Positions 1 to 5,550 are shown, counted from the first letter of the stretch. The stretch is 9,523 nt of DNA from an uncultured Christensenella sp. (GCA_910586365.1 CAJUGP010000055.1:1-9523); one strand, 5' to 3'. The notes: generated by a model not told the origin, from the letters alone. A program made the numbers and translations.

Positions 1-49
1 ACGAGATACGAATTCGTGACTGGAGTTCAGACGTGTGCTCTTCCGATCT
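1..49. other. Illumina P7-side adapter with i7 index (technical sequence)
   Basis: Bases 1-7 match the end of the P7 flow-cell sequence, 8-15 (ACGAATTC) are an 8-base index, and 16-49 match the TruSeq read-2 primer ending in CTCTTCCGATCT. From memory, the index is the reverse complement of TruSeq HT D706. This is not genomic. Translating through it gives artefact peptides such as IGRAHV on the minus strand and MCSSDL on the plus strand. Genomic sequence begins at 50. Confidence 0.98.
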
Positions 50-971
50 CAAGGCGGCAGAGGTTGGGCGTCGCCGCCGAAATTTCGTTCATGGTATCCA
101 CCGAAATCAAATCTTTGCTCAGTCCCAACTCGCTTGCAAGCGCCAAAAGGTGCAAAACGGAATTGGACGAAGCGCCGATCGCCATATCCACGCGTTCGGC
201 GTTTTTGAGCGCGGTCGGCGTGAGAATATCGCACGGGCGGAGATTGCGTTCAAGCAGCTCCATGATTTTTTCGCCCGTTTGCTTGGCGAGGGCGATGCGT
301 TTGGAATAGACGGCGGGCACCGTTCCGTTACCGGGCAGCGCCATGCCGAGCGCTTCGAGCAGACAGTTCATGGAATTCGCCGTGAACATGCCCGAGCAGG
401 AGCCGCACGAAGGACAGGCGGAGCACTCGTAAGCGGCAAGCTCGCTTTCGTCGATCTTGTCCGCGGTATACGCGCCTACCGCCTCGAACATGGAAGAGAG
501 CGAAAGCTTTTTGCCGTCTTTTCTGCCCGCGAGCATCGGACCGCCCGAAACGAAGATCGAAGGAATATTGCAGCGCACCGCGCCGAGCAGCATGCCGGGC
601 ACGATCTTGTCGCAGTTGCCGACGAACACCGCCGCGTCGAACGCGTGCGCGGTAAGCAGGATTTCGGCGCTGTCGGCAATGATTTCGCGCGAGGGAAGGG
701 AGTATTTCATGCCCTTGTGCCCCATGGCGATGCCGTCGCAAACGCCGATCGAGGGGACGATCACGGGTTTTCCGCCCGCCGAAAGCACGCCCTCGGAAAC
801 CGCCCGCGCGATTTCGTGCAGGTGCGTGTGCCCCGGTATGATTTCGCTTTGGGCGCAGACGATGCCCACGAGCGGTTTGGTGATTTCGCCGTCCGTCCAG
901 CCGAGCGCGCGCAGCAGCGAACGCTGCGCCGCCATGTTCGCGCCCGCGGTAAACGTGTTTTGCTTTTTCAT
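50..971 (-). CDS. ilvD: Dihydroxy-acid dehydratase, N-terminal part (cut by library end)
   Basis: IlvD dehydrates 2,3-dihydroxy-isovalerate and 2,3-dihydroxy-3-methylvalerate to the 2-oxo acids that precede valine, leucine and isoleucine, in the cytoplasm. Visible features are the family signature CDKIVPGML (residues 120-128, with the Mg-binding Asp and the Lys of CDK) and CPSCGSCSGMFTANSMNCL (186-204), carrying iron-sulfur cysteines. The ATG at 971 is preceded by GAGAGG with 5 nt spacing. 307 complete genomic codons are present of about 555-570 usual for the family; the rest lies beyond the adapter, so this is not a pseudogene. The gene follows ilvN by 20 nt in the ilvB-ilvN-ilvD operon. Residue 47 is Gly where the [2Fe-2S] mycobacterial enzyme has a third cluster cysteine, so this resembles the oxygen-labile [4Fe-4S] type of E. 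coli; that subtype call is inference. Confidence 0.96.
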
Positions 972-991
972 GCTGACCTCTCAAAAAGGGA

Positions 992-1486
992 TTATTTTTC
1001 TTTGATATGCTCTTTGCCGCGGGAAATCGCCGTTACGCCGGTGCGGGCAAGCTCGACGATGCCGTGCGGCAGGAGCATGTTGATAAATCCGTCTAATTTC
1101 ACGCTCTTGCCCGTCAGCTCCAAAATGAGCGATTCGGGCGAAGCGTCCACCACGTTGGCGCGGAAAATTTGGCAGATCTCCAAAATTTGCGAACGCGATT
1201 TTTGGTCGGCGCGCACCTTGACGATGAGCAGCTCGCGGCTCACCGAATCGTCTTCCACGCGGACGATTTTCTTCACGTCGTACAGTTTATCCATTTGCTT
1301 CATCATCTGCCCGAGGATATATTCGTCGCCGTTGAGTACGATCGTCATGCGCGAGAGCGTTTCGTCCTCGGTGGAGCAGACGCAGAGCGATTCGATGTTG
1401 TAGCCGCGCCGCGAGAAGAGGGCGGCGACCCTTGTCAGAACGCCGCTTTTGTTGGAAACGAGCGCGCTTAACGTATAACGTTCCAT
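992..1486 (-). CDS. ilvN: Acetolactate synthase small (regulatory) subunit
   Basis: This is the regulatory subunit that binds the IlvB catalytic subunit, raises its activity and confers valine feedback inhibition. The 164 residues match the usual length for the long-form (IlvH-like) subunit. Residues 1-78 form an ACT domain beginning ERYTLSALVSNKSGVLTRVA, with RRGYNIESL at 26-34; residues 83-158 are the C-terminal domain. N12, G15 and N30 line up with E. coli IlvH N11, G14 and N29, positions tied to valine binding, so feedback control is probably intact (inference). The ATG at 1486 is one base after the ilvB stop codon, and its GGAGG (1496-1500) lies inside the last ilvB codons, implying translational coupling and matched subunit amounts. 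The gene is also called ilvH. Confidence 0.95.
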   Translation of the reverse strand: MERYTLSALVSNKSGVLTRVAALFSRRGYNIESLCVCSTEDETLSRMTIVLNGDEYILGQMMKQMDKLYDVKKIVRVEDDSVSRELLIVKVRADQKSRSQILEICQIFRANVVDASPESLILELTGKSVKLDGFINMLLPHGIVELARTGVTAISRGKEHIKEK

Positions 1487-1487
1487 A

Positions 1488-3143
1488 TTATTTTTCCTCC
1501 CATTCGGTGATGATCGTATCGTACGTCTGCCCCGGTTTGATCATGGGCAAAACGTTTTCGTTCTCGCTGATGCGGCAGTCGATGAGCACGGGCGTGTCGC
1601 ATGCGCGCGCTTTATCGAGCGCGGGCGCAATGTCGCTCTCGGTTTCGATTTTCAAGCCGACCGCGCCGAACGCCTGCGCGAGTAAAACGTAGTCGGTTTT
1701 TTTCTCGACGACGGTCTGCGAAAAACGGTTGCGGTAAAACAGCTTCTGCCATTGCCGCACCATGCCGAGCGCGCGGTTGTTCATGAGCAGCACGGTGATG
1801 GGCAGCTTATTCGTGACCGCCGTCGAAAATTCATTGAGATTCATGTTGAACGAACCGTCTCCCGTCACGAAGAGCACGCGTTTGCCCGTCGCCACCGCCG
1901 CGCCGATCGCCGCGCCGAAGCCGTAACCCATGGTGCCGAGTCCGCCGCTCGTTAAAAGCGTGCGTGGCTTTTCGATGGGTACGTATTGCGCCGTCCACAT
2001 TTGGTGTTGTCCGACGTCGGTCGCCACGAGCGCGTCTTTATAGCGCTTCGCCGCTTCGATGAGAATTTTGTGCCCCAATTCGGGCGCTTTGGCTTTTTGC
2101 GCCTCTTCTTGCTTGCAGCGCGCGGCGGTCTGCGCGAAGCTTTCGTCTGTTTTCGGCTCGACGAGGGGCAAGATCGTTTGAAGCGCTTTTTTCAAATCGG
2201 CGTGCACGGCGTGGGTGACGGCGACGTTTTTATCGATTTCCGCCTCGTCCACGTCGAACTGCACGACCGTTTTTCCAGCGGCGAACTTGTCGCGGTTGAG
2301 CGCCACGCGGTCGGAGAAGCGTGTACCGAGGGCGATCACGCAGTCGCTTTCCATACAGCAGCGGGCGGCGGCGTGCGTGCCGTGCATGCCCATCATGCCC
2401 AAAAAGAGGGGGTGCGAGGCGGGGAACGCGCCCAATCCCATCAACGTCGCGGCGACGGGTGCGTGCAGTTTTTCCGCCAAAGCGAAAATTTCCTGCTCGG
2501 CTTCCGAAGAAATCGCGCCGCCGCCGACCATGAGGAAGGGCTTTTTCGCGGCGTTGATCGCGGCGGCTGCCGCCTCTACCGCTTGGGGTAAAACGTCCGC
2601 GGGGACGGGTATGCGCGGTTTTGCGCTTTTATATTCCGCCTCGGCGATCTGTACGTTTTTGAGAATGTCGATGAGCACGGGTCCTTTTCTGCCCGTATTG
2701 GCGATCGTAAATGCCTCGCGCAGCGTATCCGCCAACTCGTTTACGTCTTTTACGATGTAATTGTGCTTGGTTATGGGCATCGTGATGTCCATAATGTCGA
2801 TTTCCTGAAAGGAATCGCGCCCGAGGAAGTTCACGCCCACGTTGCCCGTAATGGCGATAAGGGGAACGGAGTCCATGAACGCCGTCGCAATGCCCGTTAC
2901 AAGGTTGGTCGCGCCCGGTCCGCTCGTAGCGATCACGACGCCCGTGCGCCCCGTGGAGCGCGCGTAGCCGTCGGCGGCGTGCGCCGCGCCCTGTTCGTGC
3001 GACGTGATCACGTGTTTGATTGTGCCGTCGCGGTAAAGCGCGTCGTAAATATCGAGGATCGAACCGCCGGGGTAGCCGAATACGGTGTTTACGCCCTGCT
3101 CTTTCAGACATTCGATTAAAATTTCAGCACCGATCAATTTCAT
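1488..3143 (-). CDS. ilvB: Acetolactate synthase large (catalytic) subunit
   Basis: This thiamine-diphosphate enzyme condenses two pyruvates to 2-acetolactate, or pyruvate plus 2-oxobutyrate to 2-aceto-2-hydroxybutyrate: the first shared step of valine, leucine and isoleucine synthesis. The 551 residues show FGYPGGSILDIYDALY (22-37), the catalytic Glu50 in TSHEQGAAHAADGYAR, a central FAD/nucleotide-fold domain, and the TPP/Mg motif GDG at 428-430 ending in NN at 455-456. GMVRQWQ (460-466) is characteristic of acetohydroxyacid synthases and separates it from other TPP oxidases. The start at 3143 is chosen over an in-frame ATG at 3212 because 3143 has AGGAGGT 7 nt upstream, gives the conserved N-terminus MKLIGAEIL, and the other ATG lies in the -35 box. 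It is first in the operon with ilvN and ilvD. Confidence 0.96.
   Translation of the reverse strand: MKLIGAEILIECLKEQGVNTVFGYPGGSILDIYDALYRDGTIKHVITSHEQGAAHAADGYARSTGRTGVVIATSGPGATNLVTGIATAFMDSVPLIAITGNVGVNFLGRDSFQEIDIMDITMPITKHNYIVKDVNELADTLREAFTIANTGRKGPVLIDILKNVQIAEAEYKSAKPRIPVPADVLPQAVEAAAAAINAAKKPFLMVGGGAISSEAEQEIFALAEKLHAPVAATLMGLGAFPASHPLFLGMMGMHGTHAAARCCMESDCVIALGTRFSDRVALNRDKFAAGKTVVQFDVDEAEIDKNVAVTHAVHADLKKALQTILPLVEPKTDESFAQTAARCKQEEAQKAKAPELGHKILIEAAKRYKDALVATDVGQHQMWTAQYVPIEKPRTLLTSGGLGTMGYGFGAAIGAAVATGKRVLFVTGDGSFNMNLNEFSTAVTNKLPITVLLMNNRALGMVRQWQKLFYRNRFSQTVVEKKTDYVLLAQAFGAVGLKIETESDIAPALDKARACDTPVLIDCRISENENVLPMIKPGQTYDTIITEWEEK
1496..1500 (-). promoter_or_regulatory. Ribosome-binding site of ilvN inside the ilvB 3' end
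   Basis: GGAGG on the minus strand, 9 nt before the ilvN ATG, is formed by ilvB codons for Trp-Glu-Glu just before its stop. Ribosomes finishing ilvB would stop on top of the ilvN start region, which favours coupled translation. Confidence 0.85.
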
Positions 3144-3150
3144 TTTTCCG

Positions 3151-3157
3151 ACCTCCT
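3151..3157 (-). promoter_or_regulatory. Ribosome-binding site that fixes the ilvB start
   Basis: AGGAGGT on the minus strand, 7 nt upstream of the ATG at 3143. It is a near-perfect anti-16S match and decides the start in favour of the 551-residue form. Confidence 0.9.
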
Positions 3158-3183
3158 TTCTTTGAAAAAATATAATTCCTTTT

Positions 3184-3212
3184 ATTTTATGCGTTTTTTG
3201 TTTACTTGTCAA
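3184..3212 (-). promoter_or_regulatory. Sigma-A promoter of the ilvB-ilvN-ilvD operon
   Basis: On the minus strand the -35 box TTGACA (3207-3212) and -10 box TAAAAT (3184-3189) are separated by exactly 17 nt. Transcription should start near 3177, giving a leader of only about 34 nt before the ilvB ATG, too short for a T-box riboswitch or a leader-peptide attenuator. The promoter lies just after the lysR stop codon, in a 77-nt gap with no visible terminator, so read-through from lysR could add to operon transcription. Confidence 0.85.
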
Positions 3213-3220
3213 GCGCGGCG

Positions 3221-4093
3221 TTACATGAATTTTTGAAGATACTGCAAAAACAGCTCCGCCGCTTTGGAGAGCACGCGGTATTTCTTCCGCGCGAAGATCA
3301 GTTCGGCTCTTACCGTCGGCTCGAAGGGGCGGAACACGAGGTTGCGCTCCGCCGTGTTGATCAGTCCTTCGATCGCAAGCGCGCAGCCGAGTCCTTCTTC
3401 CACCATGAGCGAGGCGTTGAAGAGTAAGTTGTGCGTCGAACGGATGCGCAGCTTGGTAAAATCCTTTCCGAGCCAGCCCGAAAGCTCGTTATGCGAAAGC
3501 GCCTGCCGCGAGCACAGCAAGGGCACGCGCTCCAAATCTTTGGGGCGAATGGTCTCCCGTGCGGCGAGCGGATCGTCTTTGCGCATCAAAAGTCCCCAGG
3601 CGTCGCAAACGGGGAGTTTTATGTAGTCGTATTTATCGAGCCGCGCCGAACCCACGAAAAGCCCGAAATCGACCAACCCCGTTTCTAAGCGTTCGGAAAC
3701 GTCCTCGTCGTTTCCGCTGTAAAGGTGAAAGCGTACGTCGGGGTGCGCTTCCTGCATGATCTTCATGATCTTGATGATGCTGCGCATGCCCTGCGTTTCG
3801 CCGCAGCCGATATAAACGTCGCCCGTCACCGTTTCCTGCGAGGCGGTGAACGCCGCTTCGGTCTTATCCGCCAAATCGACGATCTCCTGCGCGCGCTGCC
3901 GCAAAAACACGCCTTCTTCGGTAAGGGTGATTTTCCGCTTCCCGCGCTCGAACAGCTTGCTGCCCAATTCTCCTTCCAGATCTATAAGTTGTTTGGATAG
4001 CGTGGGCTGTGTTACGTGCAAACTTTCTGCCGCCGCGGTGATGTTCTGCTCCCGCGCTACGGCAAGAAAATACTTCAAAACTCTCAATTCCAT
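3221..4093 (-). CDS. LysR-family transcriptional regulator
   Basis: A 290-residue DNA-binding regulator of normal family length. Residues 1-60 are the winged helix-turn-helix, with recognition region ITAAAESLHVTQPTLSKQL (18-36) followed by the GSKLFERGKRKITLTEEG wing and linker; residues about 90-290 form the two-lobed co-inducer-binding domain. The ATG at 4093 gives the conserved start MELRVLKYFL and has AGGA 10 nt upstream. It is upstream of and collinear with ilvB but has its own promoter, and it diverges from the alcohol dehydrogenase remnant at 4233. LysR regulators usually control the divergent neighbour and themselves, so its original target was probably that gene; control of the ilv promoter is also possible. 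The effector is unknown. Confidence 0.93.
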   Translation of the reverse strand: MELRVLKYFLAVAREQNITAAAESLHVTQPTLSKQLIDLEGELGSKLFERGKRKITLTEEGVFLRQRAQEIVDLADKTEAAFTASQETVTGDVYIGCGETQGMRSIIKIMKIMQEAHPDVRFHLYSGNDEDVSERLETGLVDFGLFVGSARLDKYDYIKLPVCDAWGLLMRKDDPLAARETIRPKDLERVPLLCSRQALSHNELSGWLGKDFTKLRIRSTHNLLFNASLMVEEGLGCALAIEGLINTAERNLVFRPFEPTVRAELIFARKKYRVLSKAAELFLQYLQKFM

Positions 4094-4116
4094 CTTCTTC
4101 TCATCCTTTTCCGACC

Positions 4117-4145
4117 ATTATACAGCAAAGAAACATGCCTGTCAA
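4117..4145 (-). promoter_or_regulatory. Perfect-consensus promoter of the lysR gene
   Basis: On the minus strand, TTGACA (4140-4145) and TATAAT (4117-4122) are separated by 17 nt: both hexamers and the spacing are consensus. The predicted start is near 4110, giving a leader of about 17 nt. Such a strong core promoter on a regulator gene would be expected to be held down by autorepression. Confidence 0.88.
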
Positions 4146-4208
4146 CTATGATAAGCAATAGAAAATAAGTATTTGCTATTATAATACGTATCGGCTATAC
4201 TATAAGCA
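4146..4208. promoter_or_regulatory. Divergent control region with probable LysR binding repeats
   Basis: Between the two divergent promoters lies a dyad CTAT-N8-ATAG (4146-4161) touching the lysR -35 box, and a second dyad AATAG-N14-CTATT (4157-4180) spanning the forward -35 box. The heptamer ATAAGCA occurs twice, at 4151-4157 and at 4202-4208 just after the forward -10 box. AT-rich dyads in this position are typical of LysR recognition and activation sites; assigning them to this regulator is inference. Confidence 0.45.
4173..4201 (+). promoter_or_regulatory. Promoter of the alcohol dehydrogenase remnant
   Basis: TTGCTA (4173-4178), a 17-nt spacer, and TATACT (4196-4201). It is weaker in the -35 box than its divergent partner, as expected for a promoter that needs an activator. 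The predicted start near 4208 lies 25 nt before the ATG at 4233. Confidence 0.6.
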
Positions 4209-4232
4209 GAAATTATAGCGGAGAATAGATAA

Positions 4233-4385
4233 ATGGTATCGTTTTATTACAACAGTCTGACGAAAATCGTCTTCGGAAGCGGAATGTTAAGCGTTCTGCA
4301 CGAACAGGAGCTGCCGGAAAAGAAGGTGCTTGTGCTCTAACGGAAAGCGGAGTGCCGCGGCATATTGGAACGATCGTACCGTTAG
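4233..4385 (+). pseudogene. Remnant of an iron-type alcohol dehydrogenase gene
   Basis: An ATG at 4233, with GGAG 9 nt upstream, opens a 35-codon frame ending at TAA 4338-4340. The peptide contains FYYNSLTKIVFGSGM and ends KKVLVL, which matches the first strand and turn of iron-dependent alcohol dehydrogenases (butanol dehydrogenase type: FxY-x-PTK-hhFGxG, then VLIV); full-length members have about 380-400 residues. After the stop, the same frame reads RKAECRGILERSYR then TAG at 4383, resembling the C-terminal helix of this family, so an internal deletion joining the two gene ends would explain the layout. Alternatively, removing one CT repeat near 4335-4338 would continue as LTESGVPRHIGTIVP. 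The N-terminal identity is fairly clear; the C-terminal match is inference from memory. The promoter, ribosome-binding site and terminator remain. Confidence 0.55.
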
Positions 4386-4390
4386 CAAAG

Positions 4391-4421
4391 AAAAAACGAG
4401 CCCTTTACGGCTCGTTTTTTT
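4391..4421. terminator. Bidirectional intrinsic terminator
   Basis: A 12-bp perfect stem AAAAAACGAGCC / GGCTCGTTTTTT (4391-4402 with 4409-4420) encloses the 6-nt loop CTTTAC. It has a T-run on the 3' side in both directions, so it ends plus-strand transcription from the dehydrogenase remnant and minus-strand transcription of the short-chain dehydrogenase. The stop codon of the latter (4405-4407) lies in the loop. Confidence 0.9.
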
Positions 4422-5193
4422 GACGCGGAAGATATTTTTTTGTCCCGTTCATCCAAATACGCATGACAAGTTTTTGCGGAAGCAGCTTTACGAGAAGGTG
4501 CTGCATTTTCATGAAGCCCGAATATACGGACATGTCTTTGCCTTTTTTTGCGTCGCGCAACGCTTTTTTCGCCACGCCCGCGGGCTTGACGAGTCCTGGA
4601 TATTTCACCTTTTTGCCGTTCAGCTCGTCTATGATAAAATCCGTGTCGATCCAACCGGGGCAGACCGCCGTCACCGTGATGCGGCGCGGTTTCAGCTCTG
4701 CGTTCATGGCGCGCGAATAACTGCGCAGAAACGCCTTGCAAGCCGCATAAAAGTTGATATAGGGCACGGGTTGAAACGCCGCGGCGGAGCAGATATTGAT
4801 GATGCTGCCGCCTTTTTGCATGTACGGCAAACAGCAGTTTGCAATAAGGGGCGCGGCTTTGCAGTTCAAATCAACGGCGTTCTGGATTTCTTCGTCGGTA
4901 AAGTCCGCCGTTTCCTTAAACAGTCCCGCGCCCGCGTTGTTGACGAGAAAAACGACGTTCGGGCGTTCTTCTTCGAGCATGGCGCGCAAATGCGCGGGGA
5001 AGTCTTTTTCCGTAAGGTCGGCGCAAACAGGTTTCAGCTTTTCGCCGTATTGCGTTCGCAACTGTTCCAAGCGCGCCGCGTTTCTGCCGAACGCCCATAT
5101 TTCGTCGAGCCGTTCTTTGTTGAGTTCCTGTAACAGGCATGCGCCCAAGCCGCCCGTTGCGCCCGTAAGCAAGGCAATTCTTTTTTCTTTCAT
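4405..5193 (-). CDS. Short-chain dehydrogenase/reductase, substrate unknown
   Basis: A 262-residue NAD(P)-dependent oxidoreductase of the classical SDR family. The nucleotide-binding motif TGATGGLG is at 10-17, NNAG at 85-88, and the catalytic set is N110, S136, Y149 and K153 (YAACK), followed by PGWIDTDF at 179-186. Arg37 just after the second strand (FGRN) favours NADPH (inference). The C-terminal part (about 225-256) is basic and partly hydrophobic, as in 17-beta-hydroxysteroid-dehydrogenase-like SDRs, but the substrate cannot be read from the sequence. The start at 5193 gives the standard spacing to the TG motif; an in-frame ATG at 5223 falls in the promoter. No Shine-Dalgarno site precedes 5193. 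The gene stands alone, convergent with the dehydrogenase remnant and divergent from the sugar operon. Confidence 0.9.
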   Translation of the reverse strand: MKEKRIALLTGATGGLGACLLQELNKERLDEIWAFGRNAARLEQLRTQYGEKLKPVCADLTEKDFPAHLRAMLEEERPNVVFLVNNAGAGLFKETADFTDEEIQNAVDLNCKAAPLIANCCLPYMQKGGSIINICSAAAFQPVPYINFYAACKAFLRSYSRAMNAELKPRRITVTAVCPGWIDTDFIIDELNGKKVKYPGLVKPAGVAKKALRDAKKGKDMSVYSGFMKMQHLLVKLLPQKLVMRIWMNGTKKYLPRQKNEP

Positions 5194-5199
5194 ACGCAC

Positions 5200-5228
5200 A
5201 TTATAGCACGTTTGCGCGCGCAAGCAAA
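5200..5228 (-). promoter_or_regulatory. Extended -10 promoter of the short-chain dehydrogenase gene
   Basis: On the minus strand, TTGCTT (5223-5228), a 17-nt spacer ending TGC, and TATAAT (5200-5205); the TGN before the -10 box makes it an extended -10 promoter. Only 6 nt separate the -10 box from the ATG at 5193, so transcription should start at or next to the A of the start codon, giving a leaderless mRNA. Confidence 0.7.
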
Positions 5229-5274
5229 CAGTTTTTTACACTATTTCGGATTTTTCAAGTATGTGACGGGAGAA

Positions 5275-5385
5275 ATGTGGATTATCCCGTTTGCGTGCCC
5301 CGACGAGAACGGCGCAGTAGAAACAATTCGTGAAGAAATAAAAAATATTTTCAAAAAACATATTGACAAGGTGCGGGAAATGTGA
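5275..5385 (+). other. Short open frame, possible 3' gene remnant (uncertain)
   Basis: A 36-codon frame opens at ATG 5275 and ends TGA 5383-5385. It reads IIPFACPDENGAV then ETIREEIKNIFKKHIDKVRE, a protein-like amphipathic charged helix. The frame stays open upstream through 5206 with residues such as FKYVTGE. GGGAG at 5268-5272 is only 2 nt from the ATG, too close for a good ribosome-binding site. The sugar-operon -35 and -10 boxes are embedded in its 3' end. It could be the tail of a gene whose front was lost, or chance. I recognise no family. Confidence 0.2.
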
Positions 5386-5391
5386 TATTCT
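5363..5391 (+). promoter_or_regulatory. Promoter of the sugar ABC-transporter operon
   Basis: TTGACA (5363-5368), a 17-nt spacer ending TGA, and TATTCT (5386-5391): consensus -35 box and spacing, with an extended -10 TG at 5383-5384. The predicted start is near 5398, in the left arm of the palindrome at 5395-5416, leaving a leader of about 200 nt before the ATG at 5598. Confidence 0.85.
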
Positions 5392-5394
5392 TTA

Positions 5395-5416
5395 TTTGGT
5401 TACGCGGATAACCAAA
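5395..5416. promoter_or_regulatory. 22-bp palindromic operator, LacI-type geometry
   Basis: Perfect 8-bp arms TTTGGTTA (5395-5402) and TAACCAAA (5409-5416) flank CGCGGA, with C5405-G5406 at the exact centre. A near-20-bp palindrome with a central CG at the transcription start is the hallmark of LacI/GalR-family operators in sugar operons. Binding here would block initiation. The regulator gene is not in the window. Confidence 0.7.
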
Positions 5417-5419
5417 ACG

Positions 5420-5460
5420 GGTTACAAAAATCGGTTACACTGTAATTTACCGAGGTTACC
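5420..5460 (+). repeat. Three further GGTTAC half-sites downstream of the operator
   Basis: GGTTAC begins at 5420, 5433 and 5454, after the first copy at 5398 in the operator arm; start-to-start spacings are 22, 13 and 21 nt. The copy at 5433 is part of an imperfect dyad CGGTTA...TTTACCG (5432-5452), and the last copy reads GGTTACC. They could be secondary operator half-sites allowing cooperative binding, or direct repeats in the leader RNA. Confidence 0.55.
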
Positions 5461-5464
5461 GTTC

Positions 5465-5550
5465 TTTTTTCGCTTGCGTAACGAAAAAATCGAAATCATT
5501 TAGCAGAAACGGGCGTGCCCGTTTCTGCTGTGCGGATTATCTAATCCGCA
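5465..5550 (+). promoter_or_regulatory. Three consecutive hairpins in the 5' leader of the sugar operon
   Basis: Hairpin A pairs TTTTTTCG (5465-5472) with CGAAAAAA (5482-5489). Hairpin B is a perfect 12-bp stem AGCAGAAACGGG (5502-5513) with CCCGTTTCTGCT (5518-5529) and loop CGTG. Hairpin C is a perfect 8-bp stem TGCGGATT (5531-5538) with AATCCGCA (5543-5550). B and C are one base apart and end 47 nt before the start codon. Neither is followed by a T-run on the plus strand, so they are not ordinary terminators. They may protect or process the mRNA, or form part of an RNA switch; I recognise no known riboswitch class. Confidence 0.6.

Noticed and set aside
33..1403. A 456-codon open frame on the plus strand
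   Set aside because: It begins in adapter sequence (MCSSDL) and runs antisense through ilvD and ilvN, with no ribosome-binding site or recognisable domain.
3144..3212. A longer N-terminus for ilvB starting at the ATG at 3212
   Set aside because: That ATG overlaps the -35 box and has no ribosome-binding site; the 23 extra residues are low-complexity basic, and the ATG at 3143 has an ideal Shine-Dalgarno site and the conserved start.
4330..5133. A 267-codon plus-strand frame opposite the short-chain dehydrogenase
   Set aside because: It is a complement shadow: the minus strand carries the complete SDR motif set, and the plus frame starts within the dehydrogenase remnant and crosses the terminator.
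5502..5550. The paired hairpins as an intrinsic terminator or a CRISPR-type repeat
   Set aside because: No T-run follows on the plus strand, the minus-strand flank is not a clean T-run, and the two hairpins differ in sequence with no spacer periodicity.
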